A stretch of DNA of 58,379 bases from an uncultured Neomegalonema sp. (GTDB lineage: Bacteria; Pseudomonadota; Alphaproteobacteria; Rhodobacterales; Rhodobacteraceae): positions 1 to 58,379 of the forward strand of contig CALKBI010000038.1 in the NCBI GenBank assembly GCA_937990185.1, in the 5' to 3' direction. The stretch's first letter is position 1. Every line of letters begins with the position of its first letter. The translations under genes were made by a program, and so were the position numbers. Shown here one piece after another: positions 30,654-40,093 of this stretch. A model generated the notes under the pieces. The model did no database searches, was not told the DNA's origin, and saw only the letters and a list, made by a program, of their open reading frames with translations.

Positions 30654-31958
30654 TTAATTCAAATTCGGAATGCTAGTTCCGTTCAGTGGATCAAATTCAA
30701 CCGGGTCTGCAACCGGACGGCCAACAGCACCATTAGCGATATCTTCTGCGCTAATGTAAACGAGGTCCCCCTCAATCACTGCGTATCCGGGCTGTGAACG
30801 CGGTAATGGTTGAGATGGAGTTCTCGTAATTGAATTGCGCGCAACTGAAGGTGCAGGTGCAGCGACTGATGGCGAAGGCTTCACCGTTGGAACTCTTGAT
30901 ACCAGATTAGAAACGGGGGCCGTTTCATAGACAATCGGGTCCGTTTGATACGTTGCAATGCCAGTTTGAGCCGGGATTTCTACATGGACGGGTGCAAGAG
31001 GTGTCGTGGTTTGATAAACAGGCGATGGAGCAATTTCGCTCGGTGCGATTGATGTTGTCGCCAAGGCTGGTTGTATTGATGCATTATGCGGCAAGTACGA
31101 CTGGCTCGATGCGATTGGAAGCTCTGATACATGTCCAGTGATGGGCTGTGTCGCTTCTGGATCAGCGTAATAAATAGTGCCACCCAAATGTGCAGTGATT
31201 GGCTGCGTTGCCTCTGGGTCTGCGTAATAAACCGTACCACCGGAATGCGTAGCGAATGCCTGTGTTACCTGTGCTTCGGCGTAAGGTACGGCGTTCCCGT
31301 GATGTGTACTGATCGGCTGTGTTGTTTCTGCTTCAGCGTAATAGACAATGCCTTCAGAATCCAAGGCATAACCAGAATTGTCCGTTTGATACTGGGTTGC
31401 TTGCGGGGCAATTGCCGGTGTCGCAACGATTTCATGTTTTCCGTAGAGTGGCGCTGCAGATACAATGGGTTGTAGCGGTGCGGCAACCACTGGTGCGATC
31501 GGTTGTGGCGGGATTAGACCCAATGGCCTTGCGGTTTGCACGGGTGCTTTTGCCACAGGTGCTGTGGGTTGCGAAACTTTGGCGATTGCTTGCTCTTGAT
31601 GACCCAATGCGCTCAGGCGGCGGTTAGCAAGCTCCGTTAGGCCGTCTTGCATGACGCGGCCATCATTCCAAACGCGGATTGTGCCGCTTCGTTTCTTTTG
31701 CGCTTGGGTGTAAAGCTTAATCGCCTCCGATGTGCGTCCCGTTTTTTCGTAAACCTCGCCCAAGCCAACCAACGCTGACACGTCGTTAGGATTAGCGATC
31801 AAAGCAGTATCATATGCTTTCTCGGCTGCGGCAATATTACCAGCGCGAAAAGCATTGTAAGCCTGTGTGCTGGCATCGACTGCTGAAGGCCCTGGCTGAG
31901 AGGAACAAGCCGATAAAAGAGCCAAAGCGCTAATGGTTGTCACAGAACGGATAGTCAT
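30654..31958 (-). CDS. TPR-containing lipoprotein with internal tandem repeat
   Basis: A 434-residue protein. The signal peptide ends in lipobox LLSAC, so Cys18 is lipidated. About residues 30-95 carry two TPR units (AYNAFRAGNIAAAEKAYDTA). The remainder is a low-complexity Pro/Ala/Thr/Val/Gln-rich region with four 19-residue tandem repeats and little predicted structure. The GTG at 31979 is rejected because the ATG at 31958 has GGAGG eight bases upstream. The repeat region may be a spacer that extends the TPR head or binds cell-envelope partners; no function can be assigned. Confidence 0.75.
   Translation of the reverse strand: MTIRSVTTISALALLSACSSQPGPSAVDASTQAYNAFRAGNIAAAEKAYDTALIANPNDVSALVGLGEVYEKTGRTSEAIKLYTQAQKKRSGTIRVWNDGRVMQDGLTELANRRLSALGHQEQAIAKVSQPTAPVAKAPVQTARPLGLIPPQPIAPVVAAPLQPIVSAAPLYGKHEIVATPAIAPQATQYQTDNSGYALDSEGIVYYAEAETTQPISTHHGNAVPYAEAQVTQAFATHSGGTVYYADPEATQPITAHLGGTIYYADPEATQPITGHVSELPIASSQSYLPHNASIQPALATTSIAPSEIAPSPVYQTTTPLAPVHVEIPAQTGIATYQTDPIVYETAPVSNLVSRVPTVKPSPSVAAPAPSVARNSITRTPSQPLPRSQPGYAVIEGDLVYISAEDIANGAVGRPVADPVEFDPLNGTSIPNLN
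31125..31352 (-). repeat. 4 x 57-bp tandem repeat in the lipoprotein gene
   Basis: Four consecutive copies of a 19-residue unit with the pattern G-(T/I)-(V/I)-Y-Y-A-(D/E)-x-E-A-T-Q-P-I-(T/S)-x-H-x-G. Copies 3 and 4 are nearly identical (YYADPEATQPIT in both), copies 1 and 2 have diverged (PYAEAQVTQAF in copy 2). This suggests recent duplication by slippage or recombination and predicts length variation between strains. Confidence 0.85.
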
Positions 31959-32093
31959 TCGAAAGGCCTCCAAGGACACTTAAGTTTCGTTCGGAGAGCA
32001 ATCTTCGAGATCCCGGATCAATCTGGGACACTGGACATAACTGAGCCGGTATGCTTTCCGATTTATGAAGATGCTGTGCAAACGGAGGGCCAA

Positions 32094-32690
32094 ATGCCAA
32101 TATTGACGCCAACTGCAATCGTTGGTCAGGTAAAGGGCCTTTACGTCAATAACAGTCGCGACATTGACCTCGAGAGCAGCTCTCTCGATCAAGTCAACGT
32201 CAGCTACGGTGGATTTGATGGAGAAGATCACGGCGGCCTCACGCGCGATTCATGCTCTCGCGTCAAACTTCAGTATAAAAAAGGAACTGAAATCCGAAAT
32301 ACCCGTCAGATTTCGATTTTAAGCCAAGAAGAACTAGATGCTGTCGCCAATGAAATGGGGTTGGAAGAGATTGAACCTGAATGGATTGGCGCAAATCTGA
32401 TTATTGAGGGCATTCCAATTCTCACTCAACTGCCGCCAAGCAGCCGGTTAATCTTTGACGGCGGGGTGTCGCTTGTCGTTGATATGGAAAACGGACCCTG
32501 CCGTTTTGCGGCTGAGCAGATCGATTTGCACCGCCCCGGTAAGGGAGCAGGCTTTGCTAAAATTGCAAAAGGGCGTCGCGGTGTCACCGCTTGGGTTGAA
32601 AAAATCGGGGCGATATCGCTTGGAGAAAACGTACGTCTCCATATACCGCCACAGCGAATTTACGAACCCGCGATGGCGACACCTGACTAA
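32094..32690 (+). CDS. MOSC-domain protein
   Basis: A 198-residue protein with a MOSC core: RQISILSQEELDAVANEMGL, LGANL-like WIGANLIIEG and the conserved cysteine in DMENGPCRFAA. MOSC domains bind molybdenum cofactor or carry sulfur on that Cys in Moco sulfurase and mARC-type reductases. The start at ATG 32094 is chosen because GGAGGG lies four bases upstream; an ATG-like start at 32076 lacks it. It converges on the YkgJ gene with three bases between the stops. Stand-alone bacterial MOSC proteins have no firmly known substrate. Confidence 0.82.
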   Translation: MPILTPTAIVGQVKGLYVNNSRDIDLESSSLDQVNVSYGGFDGEDHGGLTRDSCSRVKLQYKKGTEIRNTRQISILSQEELDAVANEMGLEEIEPEWIGANLIIEGIPILTQLPPSSRLIFDGGVSLVVDMENGPCRFAAEQIDLHRPGKGAGFAKIAKGRRGVTAWVEKIGAISLGENVRLHIPPQRIYEPAMATPD

Positions 32691-32692
32691 GC

Positions 32693-33142
32693 CTAAAGTT
32701 GCTGTTTTAGGTTGTTAATATGGTCGCAGTAATACTCGCGGCAGGTTGTTGATCGAATATCGTGGATCGAACAAAGGTTGTCGTCGTCAAGGAAGCGGCA
32801 TGGAAGCGAAGGCTCTTTCATATTTACCCGAATTGCCGGGAAAGAACTTTCACTCTGCCAACACTCTAAGTCAGGAAAGAGTTTTCGACCTTCTTCAAAG
32901 CCAATGAATACCTCGTCAAAAGCGACATCGCGTTTATAGCGTTTGCTTAATCTTGCCAAAACTGCAGCCGCATCTGGGATAGGGCCAATAATATAATCGC
33001 GCTTGCCCATCGAACAGCAACCGCCAGCGTTCCCATCTAGGCCCATACATTTCTTCGTGCATATATGTGCTGTCAGTGTGTCGATAAGATCATCTTTTGA
33101 GGGTAGATCGAGTGGATTGGTATCAACGCTTTTGCGGGACAT
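32693..33142 (-). CDS. YkgJ-family cysteine-cluster protein
   Basis: A 149-residue protein with nine cysteines: Cys28, 32, 42, 43 at the N-terminus, 94 in the middle, and 115, 124, 134, 139 near the end (PCRFL, LCSIH, TTCREYYC). The spacing fits the YkgJ/UPF0153 zinc- or iron-chelating domain family. Metal binding is expected; a biological role is not established. It shares its 3' end closely with the MOSC gene but lies on the other strand. Confidence 0.8.
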   Translation of the reverse strand: MSRKSVDTNPLDLPSKDDLIDTLTAHICTKKCMGLDGNAGGCCSMGKRDYIIGPIPDAAAVLARLSKRYKRDVAFDEVFIGFEEGRKLFPDLECWQSESSFPAIRVNMKEPSLPCRFLDDDNLCSIHDIRSTTCREYYCDHINNLKQQL

Positions 33143-33342
33143 CGAGACACTTTCTAAAAATCAAGCTGCTTTCGTCTATCGAAGGTTTAGTTTTATACGG
33201 GTGAAAACAAAATCTCCTGAGCGTAAGCAAAGTAAATGAACACGGTGACAAGGCATTTGTGTAGCCGTTTCCCGGATCAAAGCATTGTTCATGCCGTAAT
33301 GCTCAAGCAAGCCTTCGGAAAGTATGGGCGTGGCGTCTGATG

Positions 33343-33795
33343 TCAGCCAAGGCTCGTAAATGGTTGGGAAGTATAGCCTTTGCTCAGAAATGAGAGAAAT
33401 TCATTCGCTCCGCCAAAGGGTTCATTTCTTTGTGAGTCGGCCCCTGAGGTTCGAAAATCACTTATGTACGCAAGCTGGGCCGTTGCACCGTTTATCATGC
33501 CACCACTGCCGCCAAGCGTATTAGTGTATCCACCGATAGTCGGAGGCGCGATAGCTGGGTTCGTTGGACGTGACGGAGGCGCTATCGCGGCTTTAAACTC
33601 AGGGGATTGCCGGGAAATCGGCGCTGAAATAAGCGGTACAGCGGCAGTGGAGACACCAAGGCCGCCTCCGCCTCCTGATAATTGGTCATCGCCAAAAATC
33701 GAAAGCCCAAAATCACTGAAAGAACTGGTAGGCGCAGTCAGTGAAGATGCTGATATTGAGTGTGCAGAACTAGAAATCATAAACCATTCTAGCAT
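33343..33795 (-). CDS. Doubtful low-complexity hypothetical protein
   Basis: A possible 150-residue protein rich in Ser, Gly, Ala and Pro (LSGGGGGLGVS, PPSRPTNPAIAPP). No family is recognised, no good ribosome binding site is seen before the ATG at 33795, and the opposite strand is also open across most of it. Internal ATG at 33780 is an alternative. The composition (many G/S/P) is compatible with a real secreted or disordered protein, but equally with non-coding GC-patterned DNA. Confidence 0.3.
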   Translation of the reverse strand: MLEWFMISSSAHSISASSLTAPTSSFSDFGLSIFGDDQLSGGGGGLGVSTAAVPLISAPISRQSPEFKAAIAPPSRPTNPAIAPPTIGGYTNTLGGSGGMINGATAQLAYISDFRTSGADSQRNEPFGGANEFLSFLSKGYTSQPFTSLG

Positions 33796-33830
33796 GATGA
33801 TCGTATTGTATCAACATGATACATTTATAC

Positions 33831-35108
33831 TTAGTGTTGCGGCTTTGCTCCGGTATTCGACGTTCTGACTTCTTTCAAACCTATCTTGGGATTGCTGACA
33901 TCATCGGCAATCGGAGACATGCCTCCTTCAAGCCATCGCTTTCCCATCATGTAGGCCCGAGGATCGTTGATTGCCTCAACGCAGATTAATTGGTGGCCGC
34001 TGTATAACCAATTCGATCCTGATCTCGGCTTATCTCCGGCACGCCAAACTGATGCAGTATAACCTTGCGGTAATCCGGCAGATTGAAACTTGACGTCAAA
34101 CTGATCCGACCAAAACCATGGTGTCGCTGTATAGGGCGTTGCTTCATCAAGCATTGCTGCCGCACATGTTTTCGCCTGATCCAGCGCGTTTTGTACAGAT
34201 TCTAGCCGTAACGTTCCGTAAGGGGGATGTGGATGTTCTGCGACATCACCTGCCGCAAAGATATCTGGATCAGCGGTGCGACAGAATTGATCGACAACAA
34301 TACCATTCTCGGTCGCCAATCCGGAATCAGAGGCAAGGCGTTGGTTTGGCAACACACCAATGCCGGCAACGACGAGATCGGCAGGGATTTCTATCCGGTT
34401 AGTATGCTCGACATGGTCAACGACAACGCGCTCGATTTCCACCCGCTCAACCTTTCCTGCACCTTCAATTGAACGAACGGTTTGATTGAGCCGGACATGA
34501 ACCCCTTCTTCTTCATGGAGTTTTTGCATGAAAGCCGCTGTTTCGGAGCTAGCAACACGCGATAGCAAACGCGGCGAACGGTGAAGTATCGTTACGTCTA
34601 GGCCTTTTTTGCGCAGCACAGCCGCCGCTTCCAAACCGATATACCCACCGCCAATAACAACAGCAGTCTTTGCAGAAGGAATAGCTGGCTCGAGTCCGTC
34701 AATGTCATCAATTCCGCGCATATAATGCACGCCGGATAGATGTGCTCCCGGACAATCAAGTTTACGTACGCGCGTTCCAGTCAAAAGCGCGAGACGATCA
34801 TAGGCAATGAGATCATTCCCAACCGCAACGGTCTTCCCAGTGCGGTCGATCGCTGTGGCAGATTGCCCGAGGTGCAGTTCTATATTGTTCTCATCGTAGA
34901 ATGACTGAGGCTTTACGAAAAGACGCTCGCGGGCAAAATCACCTAACAGGTATGCTTTCGAAAGCGGTGGGCGTTGATAAGGGAGCCAAGTTTCCTCACC
35001 AATCAGCGTAATTCGGCCTTTGAACCCCCCGCGTCGCAGGCTCTCGCAAAGCTGCGCAGAAGCGTGTCCAGCACCGATGATGACAAAATTTCGCGTATCG
35101 TTAGTCAT
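33831..35108 (-). CDS. NAD(P)H-dependent FAD ferredoxin reductase-like oxidoreductase
   Basis: A 425-residue flavoprotein of the pyridine nucleotide-disulfide reductase fold, most like putidaredoxin/rhodocoxin reductases (CamA/ThcD). The FAD motif is VIIGAGHASAQLCESL, the FAD phosphate region LPYQRPPLSKAYL, the NAD motif VVIGGGYIGLEAAAVL, and the second FAD motif IFAAGDVAEHPHP. It would pass electrons from NAD(P)H to a [2Fe-2S] ferredoxin. No ferredoxin or P450 gene is adjacent. I chose the ATG at 35108 with GAGG upstream. Confidence 0.9.
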   Translation of the reverse strand: MTNDTRNFVIIGAGHASAQLCESLRRGGFKGRITLIGEETWLPYQRPPLSKAYLLGDFARERLFVKPQSFYDENNIELHLGQSATAIDRTGKTVAVGNDLIAYDRLALLTGTRVRKLDCPGAHLSGVHYMRGIDDIDGLEPAIPSAKTAVVIGGGYIGLEAAAVLRKKGLDVTILHRSPRLLSRVASSETAAFMQKLHEEEGVHVRLNQTVRSIEGAGKVERVEIERVVVDHVEHTNRIEIPADLVVAGIGVLPNQRLASDSGLATENGIVVDQFCRTADPDIFAAGDVAEHPHPPYGTLRLESVQNALDQAKTCAAAMLDEATPYTATPWFWSDQFDVKFQSAGLPQGYTASVWRAGDKPRSGSNWLYSGHQLICVEAINDPRAYMMGKRWLEGGMSPIADDVSNPKIGLKEVRTSNTGAKPQH

Positions 35109-35174
35109 AATACCTCGCCTTGCTCTCAAATCTCGCTATGTCATGCAGCGGAATAGATCAACAAGGGGACTGCT

Positions 35175-35663
35175 ATGGCTGAAATTAAAGTAGGCGACTC
35201 GCTGCCTGAGGTAACTTTTACGGTAATGGGCGCTGATGGGCCCGGACCAAGCACGACTAATGAAGTTTTCGGCGGCAAGACTGTCGCTGTCTTTGCTGTG
35301 CCCGGAGCCTTTACGCCGACCTGTCATATGAATCACTTACCCAGCTTTTTGGCGCAAGCCGATGCGCTGCGCGGTAAAGGCGTGGATCAGATTGCCTGCA
35401 TTTCTGTGAATGATGCATTTGTTCTTGATGCTTGGTCAAAAGCAACCACCGCTGACGGAGACATTCAAATGCTCGCGGATGGAAGCGGTGATTTTACAAA
35501 AGCAGTTGGAATGGAGCTTGATCTCACCGAACGAGGGCTTGGTATTCGCTCAAAACGGTATGCGATGCTCGTAGAAGACGGCACAGTGAAAACTTTGCTG
35601 ATTGAAGACAGCCCCGGCGAGGCAGTTAAGAGCAACGCAGATGCATTGCTGGCCGCCATGTAG
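35175..35663 (+). CDS. Prx5-type peroxiredoxin
   Basis: A 162-residue atypical peroxiredoxin with peroxidatic Cys50 in VPGAFTPTCHMNHLP, and no other conserved cysteine, as in 1-Cys glutaredoxin- or glutathione-dependent Prx5 forms. It reduces hydrogen peroxide and alkyl hydroperoxides. It is divergent from the flavoprotein reductase across 66 bases. The ending is followed by a weak AGCACC/GGTGCT hairpin at about 35671-35692. Confidence 0.9.
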   Translation: MAEIKVGDSLPEVTFTVMGADGPGPSTTNEVFGGKTVAVFAVPGAFTPTCHMNHLPSFLAQADALRGKGVDQIACISVNDAFVLDAWSKATTADGDIQMLADGSGDFTKAVGMELDLTERGLGIRSKRYAMLVEDGTVKTLLIEDSPGEAVKSNADALLAAM

Positions 35664-35923
35664 GAGCATCAGCACCCATGTATTTCGGTGCTCATCTCAT
35701 CACGACTTGATATGTTCGAAGAATGATTAATGCTGTGCGTATTCTTCTTCGAGCATTCAATGAAATATGAGGTCTATTGCGCCCATATCCATTCTCCTTT
35801 GCTGCACGTTATGTGATCAAAGGAGCGGCACAATCCCGGGACACGTCCAATTCTCCAGAATATCAAATCCTCGCCCAACAATGGAGTGTAATAAGTGGTG
35901 TATTTAAGTGAAGCGTGGCCGTT

Positions 35924-38218
35924 CTAAATTGGAATGCCTGTTTCGGTGCAATATTCGATGAGCGTTTGTCGGATCGGCTTTTGATTTTTTTCCGCACTGT
36001 CGATAATCGCCCGTATCTCGGAAAGGTTCGCCGCACGAATGGCACGTTTTACATGCCCAATCGCTGCGGGGCGCATTGAGAGGGACGTTATTCCCGTTGC
36101 CGCAAGTGCGAGCGCGTCGATTGGCTTACCCGCAGCCTCTCCACAAAAGCTGAGTTCGGTTTCATTTTCGGTACAGCGGCGCACGATGACGCGCAGCATT
36201 CGTAAAAAGGAAATACTGGTGATGTCATAACGGCCAGCCGTTAATTCGTTCATCCGGTCCGCCGCAAAAAAGAACTGCATCAAATCATTGCCACCGATGG
36301 AAATGAAATCGGTTAATTTGTAAAACTCGTCATCCTCGAAGATCAGGGATGGCGTTTCTAACATCGTACCGATTTGCAGATGGGACGGCGGTGTGTGGCG
36401 CTTTGTATTGAGGCGTTCGGCTTCTTGAAGAACAATCCCTCGCGCCCGTTTGAACTCATGCAGGTTCGAGACCATCGGGAACATGACTCGCAAAGGGCGG
36501 CCATGCGCAGCGCGGAGCAGGCTTTGCGCCTGCATTTTTAAAATGGCAGGGCGGTCAAGACCAAGGCGTATCGCGCGCCAACCGAGAGCGGGATTTTCTT
36601 CCGGCATTTGCTTCAGGAAAGGCAGGACTTTATCGGAACCCACATCGAGAGTTCTGAATGTCACAGGCTTGTCACCCGCTTTGCCAAGAATGTAGCTGTA
36701 GAATCGCGTTTGCTCTTCGCGGGTTGGCATTTGGCGATTGAGCATGAAGTGTAATTCCGTCCTCAGGAGACCAACGCCCTCTGCACCGCTTTCGGGCAGG
36801 TTCGGTAGATCCGCAGAAAGCCCGGCATTTATCAGTAGGGTAATGTGTTCGCCGTCTGTAGTTTTCGCCGGCTCATCCCGCAAAGCTGCGAAGGCTTGCT
36901 TCTCTTGAACGCGCAGCGTGAGCTTTTCTTCGTAGGCCGCAACGACATCGTGTCGTGGCCTGAAATGGACATGACCCTGATCGCCGTTGACGATTGCGAT
37001 ATCACCCTGATTGGCTTCACGCGCGCAGCGACCCGCCTGAACGACCAGAGGAATATCGAGTGCTCTGGCAACGATTGTCGCATGGGAAGAGGGCGAGCCT
37101 TCTTCAAGGACGATGCCGGCAAGAGCACCGCGCGGGTAGTCCATCAACTCGCCGGGACCAATCGTTCGCGCAATCAGTATCGCATTCGGTGGCATCGGTT
37201 CATCGGCAGCCGTCGGCGCCATTAGACGGCGCAAGAGTCGCTGGGCTAGATCGTCCATGTCATTGAGGCGTTCGCGAAGATAGGGGTCGCGGGCGCGGTC
37301 AATTTTTGTTCGTGTCTCCGTGCGAGCTGCATCGACTGCGGCTTCAGCTTTTAGTCCGGTCGCAACGCCAGCTTCTAATCGGCGAAGCCATCCTCTGTCG
37401 TGTGCAAATAGGCGATACGTTTCCATTACGTCGCGATGATCCCCAGTGGCAGGCATTGAGGACGAGTCGAGCATCTCATCAATATCGCTGCGCAAAAGGT
37501 CCATGGCTTCGCGCAAACGTATACGTTCTTGCGTAACATCATCCGCAATCGGATTGGGTAACAGCAAGCGCGGCTCGTGTAAGTGGACTTGGCCGATGGC
37601 GACCCCATCAGCAGCGCCAGTTCCGACAGCATGAAAGGGGCCGCGATCTTCGTCATCATCTCCATCGGGAGGCAGAAGTGATTTTGCGTCCGCGATTTCT
37701 GCGATGACCATAGCCACAACGCGCAAGGCTTCCTCGTCCTCTTCGTTGTAAACGATCGGGCGTTCGTTTTGGACGACCAATACGCCGATCAACTTTCCAA
37801 GACGCTGGATCGGGACACCAAGAAATGAGCGATAGATTTCTTCTCCCGTCTCAGGAAGGTATCTGAACTCGGGATGTTCGCGGGCATTTGAGGTGTTGAC
37901 CGTGCCGCCATCGCGCGCAATCACGCCGACTAAGCCCTCACCAATCCGTAAGCGTGCATTATGCACCGCTTCAGCTTTCAGGCCTTCGGTGGCCCAAAGC
38001 TCTAGCATGTCTCGACCCCGTAGCAGATAGATCGAGCAGACCTCAGCGACCATGCTGGTCGCGATGAGTTTTACGATTTGATCAAGGCGTTCCGGGACCT
38101 CTCCGGGGGCCGCCAATGTTTCGCGCAGCCTACGCAGTAATAGGCGCGGTGCAGCCGCCCCGCCCGGTTTCGCTTTTCCCGGCGAAGCGTCCCACCCGGA
38201 GGTGGGGGTATCGGTCAC
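35924..38218 (-). CDS. ptsP: Phosphoenolpyruvate-protein phosphotransferase PtsP (EI-Ntr)
   Basis: PtsP starts the nitrogen PTS phosphorelay (EI-Ntr, NPr, EIIA-Ntr). The 764-residue protein has an N-terminal GAF domain (about residues 30-180), EI N-domain with active-site His379 in LEEGSPSSHATIV, and the PEP-binding TIM-barrel domain (LLRTELHFMLNRQMPT, RTLDVGSDKVLPF, GIGGNDLMQFFFAADR-like ISIGGNDLMQFFFA). It has a GTG start that overlaps the lysC stop by four bases (GTGA). lysC-ptsP coupling is typical of several alphaproteobacterial groups. Confidence 0.95.
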   Translation of the reverse strand: MTDTPTSGWDASPGKAKPGGAAAPRLLLRRLRETLAAPGEVPERLDQIVKLIATSMVAEVCSIYLLRGRDMLELWATEGLKAEAVHNARLRIGEGLVGVIARDGGTVNTSNAREHPEFRYLPETGEEIYRSFLGVPIQRLGKLIGVLVVQNERPIVYNEEDEEALRVVAMVIAEIADAKSLLPPDGDDDEDRGPFHAVGTGAADGVAIGQVHLHEPRLLLPNPIADDVTQERIRLREAMDLLRSDIDEMLDSSSMPATGDHRDVMETYRLFAHDRGWLRRLEAGVATGLKAEAAVDAARTETRTKIDRARDPYLRERLNDMDDLAQRLLRRLMAPTAADEPMPPNAILIARTIGPGELMDYPRGALAGIVLEEGSPSSHATIVARALDIPLVVQAGRCAREANQGDIAIVNGDQGHVHFRPRHDVVAAYEEKLTLRVQEKQAFAALRDEPAKTTDGEHITLLINAGLSADLPNLPESGAEGVGLLRTELHFMLNRQMPTREEQTRFYSYILGKAGDKPVTFRTLDVGSDKVLPFLKQMPEENPALGWRAIRLGLDRPAILKMQAQSLLRAAHGRPLRVMFPMVSNLHEFKRARGIVLQEAERLNTKRHTPPSHLQIGTMLETPSLIFEDDEFYKLTDFISIGGNDLMQFFFAADRMNELTAGRYDITSISFLRMLRVIVRRCTENETELSFCGEAAGKPIDALALAATGITSLSMRPAAIGHVKRAIRAANLSEIRAIIDSAEKNQKPIRQTLIEYCTETGIPI

Positions 38219-39432
38219 GCAGCTTCCAAACCAAATGCGGTGTGCAAAGATCGGACTGCCAGTTCCATATAACGACGTTGAATAAGGACGCTGACTTTAA
38301 TCTCTGAGGTCGTAATAACCTGAATGTTGACACCGTCTTCGGCCAAGGCAGCGAACATGCGTTGGGCTACGCCTGTATGAGAGCGCATCCCGATGCCGAC
38401 GACTGAAACTTTCGCGACATCTTTGTCCGCGACCAATCCCTTATACCCGATCTGATCCTTAGCAGCTTCGATGGTGGCAAGAGCACGATCGAATTGGTCA
38501 AGGTGAACCGTAAAGGTCATGTCGGTTCGGTTTTCATCCGAGATATTCTGTACGATCATATCGACATTGACTGCGGCATCCGCAAGGGGGCCGAATATTG
38601 CGGCTGCAACACCGGGGCTGTCGTCAACATCTTGAAGGGTGATTTTCGCTTCGTCGCGTGAGAACGCTACACCCGTTACGATATCGCTTTCCATAATCTC
38701 ATCCTCATCGCAGACAATGGTTCCCGGTTCGTCAGAGAAGCTCGACCGGACTTGAAGCGGTACGTTATATCGCATCGCCAGCTCCACCGAACGGGTTTGC
38801 AAGACTTTCGCACCCTGAGAAGCAAGCTCGAGCATTTCTTCGAAGGCAATTTTTTCGATCTTGCGCGCCTCTGGCACGACACGCGGATCGGTTGTGTAAA
38901 CGCCATCAACATCGGTATAGATGTCGCAGCGATCTGCCTTAAGTGCGGCAGCCAAAGCAACGGCGCTGGTGTCTGACCCACCGCGACCAAGCGTTGCGAT
39001 CCTGTCTTCGGGTGAGACGCCTTGAAATCCGGCGCAGACCGCATGTAGGCCTTCATCAAATTTCGCCAGCATGGGTGCGGTGTCGATACTATCGATCCTT
39101 GCAGCCCCATGCGTTGCATCGGTTTTCATGGCGATTTGCCAACCTTGCCATGAGCGCGCAGGCACGCCCAAAGATTGCAATGTCAGAGCCATCAAACCGG
39201 AGGTAACTTGCTCGCCAGAGGCCACGACAGCATCATATTCGCGCGCATCATAGAGAGGCGATATTCCGCGAACCAGTTCGACAAGGCGATTTGTTTCGCC
39301 TGACATGGCTGAGACGACGACCGCGACATGCCAGCCAGCATCCACCTCGCGCTTCACTTTGTGCGCGGCGTTCAAAATACGTTCAGGGTCGGCGACAGAC
39401 GTGCCACCGAATTTCATGACCAGAATGGACAT
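38215..39432 (-). CDS. lysC: Aspartate kinase
   Basis: LysC phosphorylates aspartate at the head of the lysine, threonine and methionine pathway. The 405-residue protein has the N-terminal VMKFGGTSVAD, the nucleotide-binding region with GRGGSDTSAVALAAAL and the SDEPGT loop, followed by two ACT domains (about residues 265-405) for feedback control. A frame from GTG 39456 adds eight residues, but the ATG at 39432 has GGAG ten bases upstream and is the family start. It is translationally coupled to ptsP. Confidence 0.95.
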   Translation of the reverse strand: MSILVMKFGGTSVADPERILNAAHKVKREVDAGWHVAVVVSAMSGETNRLVELVRGISPLYDAREYDAVVASGEQVTSGLMALTLQSLGVPARSWQGWQIAMKTDATHGAARIDSIDTAPMLAKFDEGLHAVCAGFQGVSPEDRIATLGRGGSDTSAVALAAALKADRCDIYTDVDGVYTTDPRVVPEARKIEKIAFEEMLELASQGAKVLQTRSVELAMRYNVPLQVRSSFSDEPGTIVCDEDEIMESDIVTGVAFSRDEAKITLQDVDDSPGVAAAIFGPLADAAVNVDMIVQNISDENRTDMTFTVHLDQFDRALATIEAAKDQIGYKGLVADKDVAKVSVVGIGMRSHTGVAQRMFAALAEDGVNIQVITTSEIKVSVLIQRRYMELAVRSLHTAFGLEAA

Positions 39433-39631
39433 TGGAGCCGCTCCAGAAGTTCCCACGAAACCCTTACGTCTCGTGTGCGCGTGGTTTATCTGAGGTCGCC
39501 CGATGAAGCAAGATTAGCGTCGAAGCTGTTAGTCCAATGAACCAAAAAGAGTACATCGAAATTCAAGGTTGAATTTATTGGGCTATTTTATGCGAACATA
39601 TAAAGAACTTATATGAAATGCATATGCGAGA

Positions 39632-40093
39632 TTATCGAATGTAGAGACTGCCAATCAACGTAAACAAACGCCTCGCAGTGTTATCATCAATCTCCACATG
39701 CTCGGCGAGGCGTTCTGTGACGAGGGTTGCACCCTCGTTGTGAAGGGTTTTGCGGCCTTCATCCAGTTTTGCGATTTCTTCGGGCGATTTGCTCCGAACC
39801 GCCGCAAGATAGCTTTCGCAGACGGTGTAATAGGATCGCGCCGCTTTGCGAAACGGTGAATATGGCAAGGTGAAGTCGTACACTTCGCCCGCATCAGTCT
39901 TTGCGGAAAAGCTCAACAATCGCTCTCGCAATGCCATTGTCAGCGCATAAGGTCCGACTGGTCCGGTAACCAAGCGGAAAACATTGGCGTCGAGCAAATC
40001 GAAGATCGCTATATTGCGCTCTTGTTCGATTTCCGGTGTCGGCGGGGGTAGGGCACTGTCGTCTAACGTAAAGGCGTTGATATCTGTACTCAT
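39632..40093 (-). CDS. UPF0262 family protein
   Basis: A 153-residue protein matching UPF0262, nearly confined to alphaproteobacteria and usually right after hisD. Recognised blocks are ERNIAIFDLLDANVF, LRERLLSFSAKTDAGEVYDFT and LPYSPFRKAARSYYTVCE. Function is unknown. The ATG at 40093 overlaps the hisD stop by four bases (ATGA); a TTG six bases earlier is rejected. It is the last gene of the murA-DUF2948-hisD-UPF0262 unit in this window. Confidence 0.85.
   Translation of the reverse strand: MSTDINAFTLDDSALPPPTPEIEQERNIAIFDLLDANVFRLVTGPVGPYALTMALRERLLSFSAKTDAGEVYDFTLPYSPFRKAARSYYTVCESYLAAVRSKSPEEIAKLDEGRKTLHNEGATLVTERLAEHVEIDDNTARRLFTLIGSLYIR

Noticed and set aside
33380..33868. Plus-strand open frame of 162 codons opposite the Gly/Ser-rich frame
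   Set aside because: It overlaps the end of the flavoprotein gene, lacks a good ribosome binding site and has no recognisable family.
35671..35692. AGCACC/GGTGCT hairpin after the peroxiredoxin gene
   Set aside because: A six-pair stem with a ten-base loop and no U run is too weak to call a terminator.
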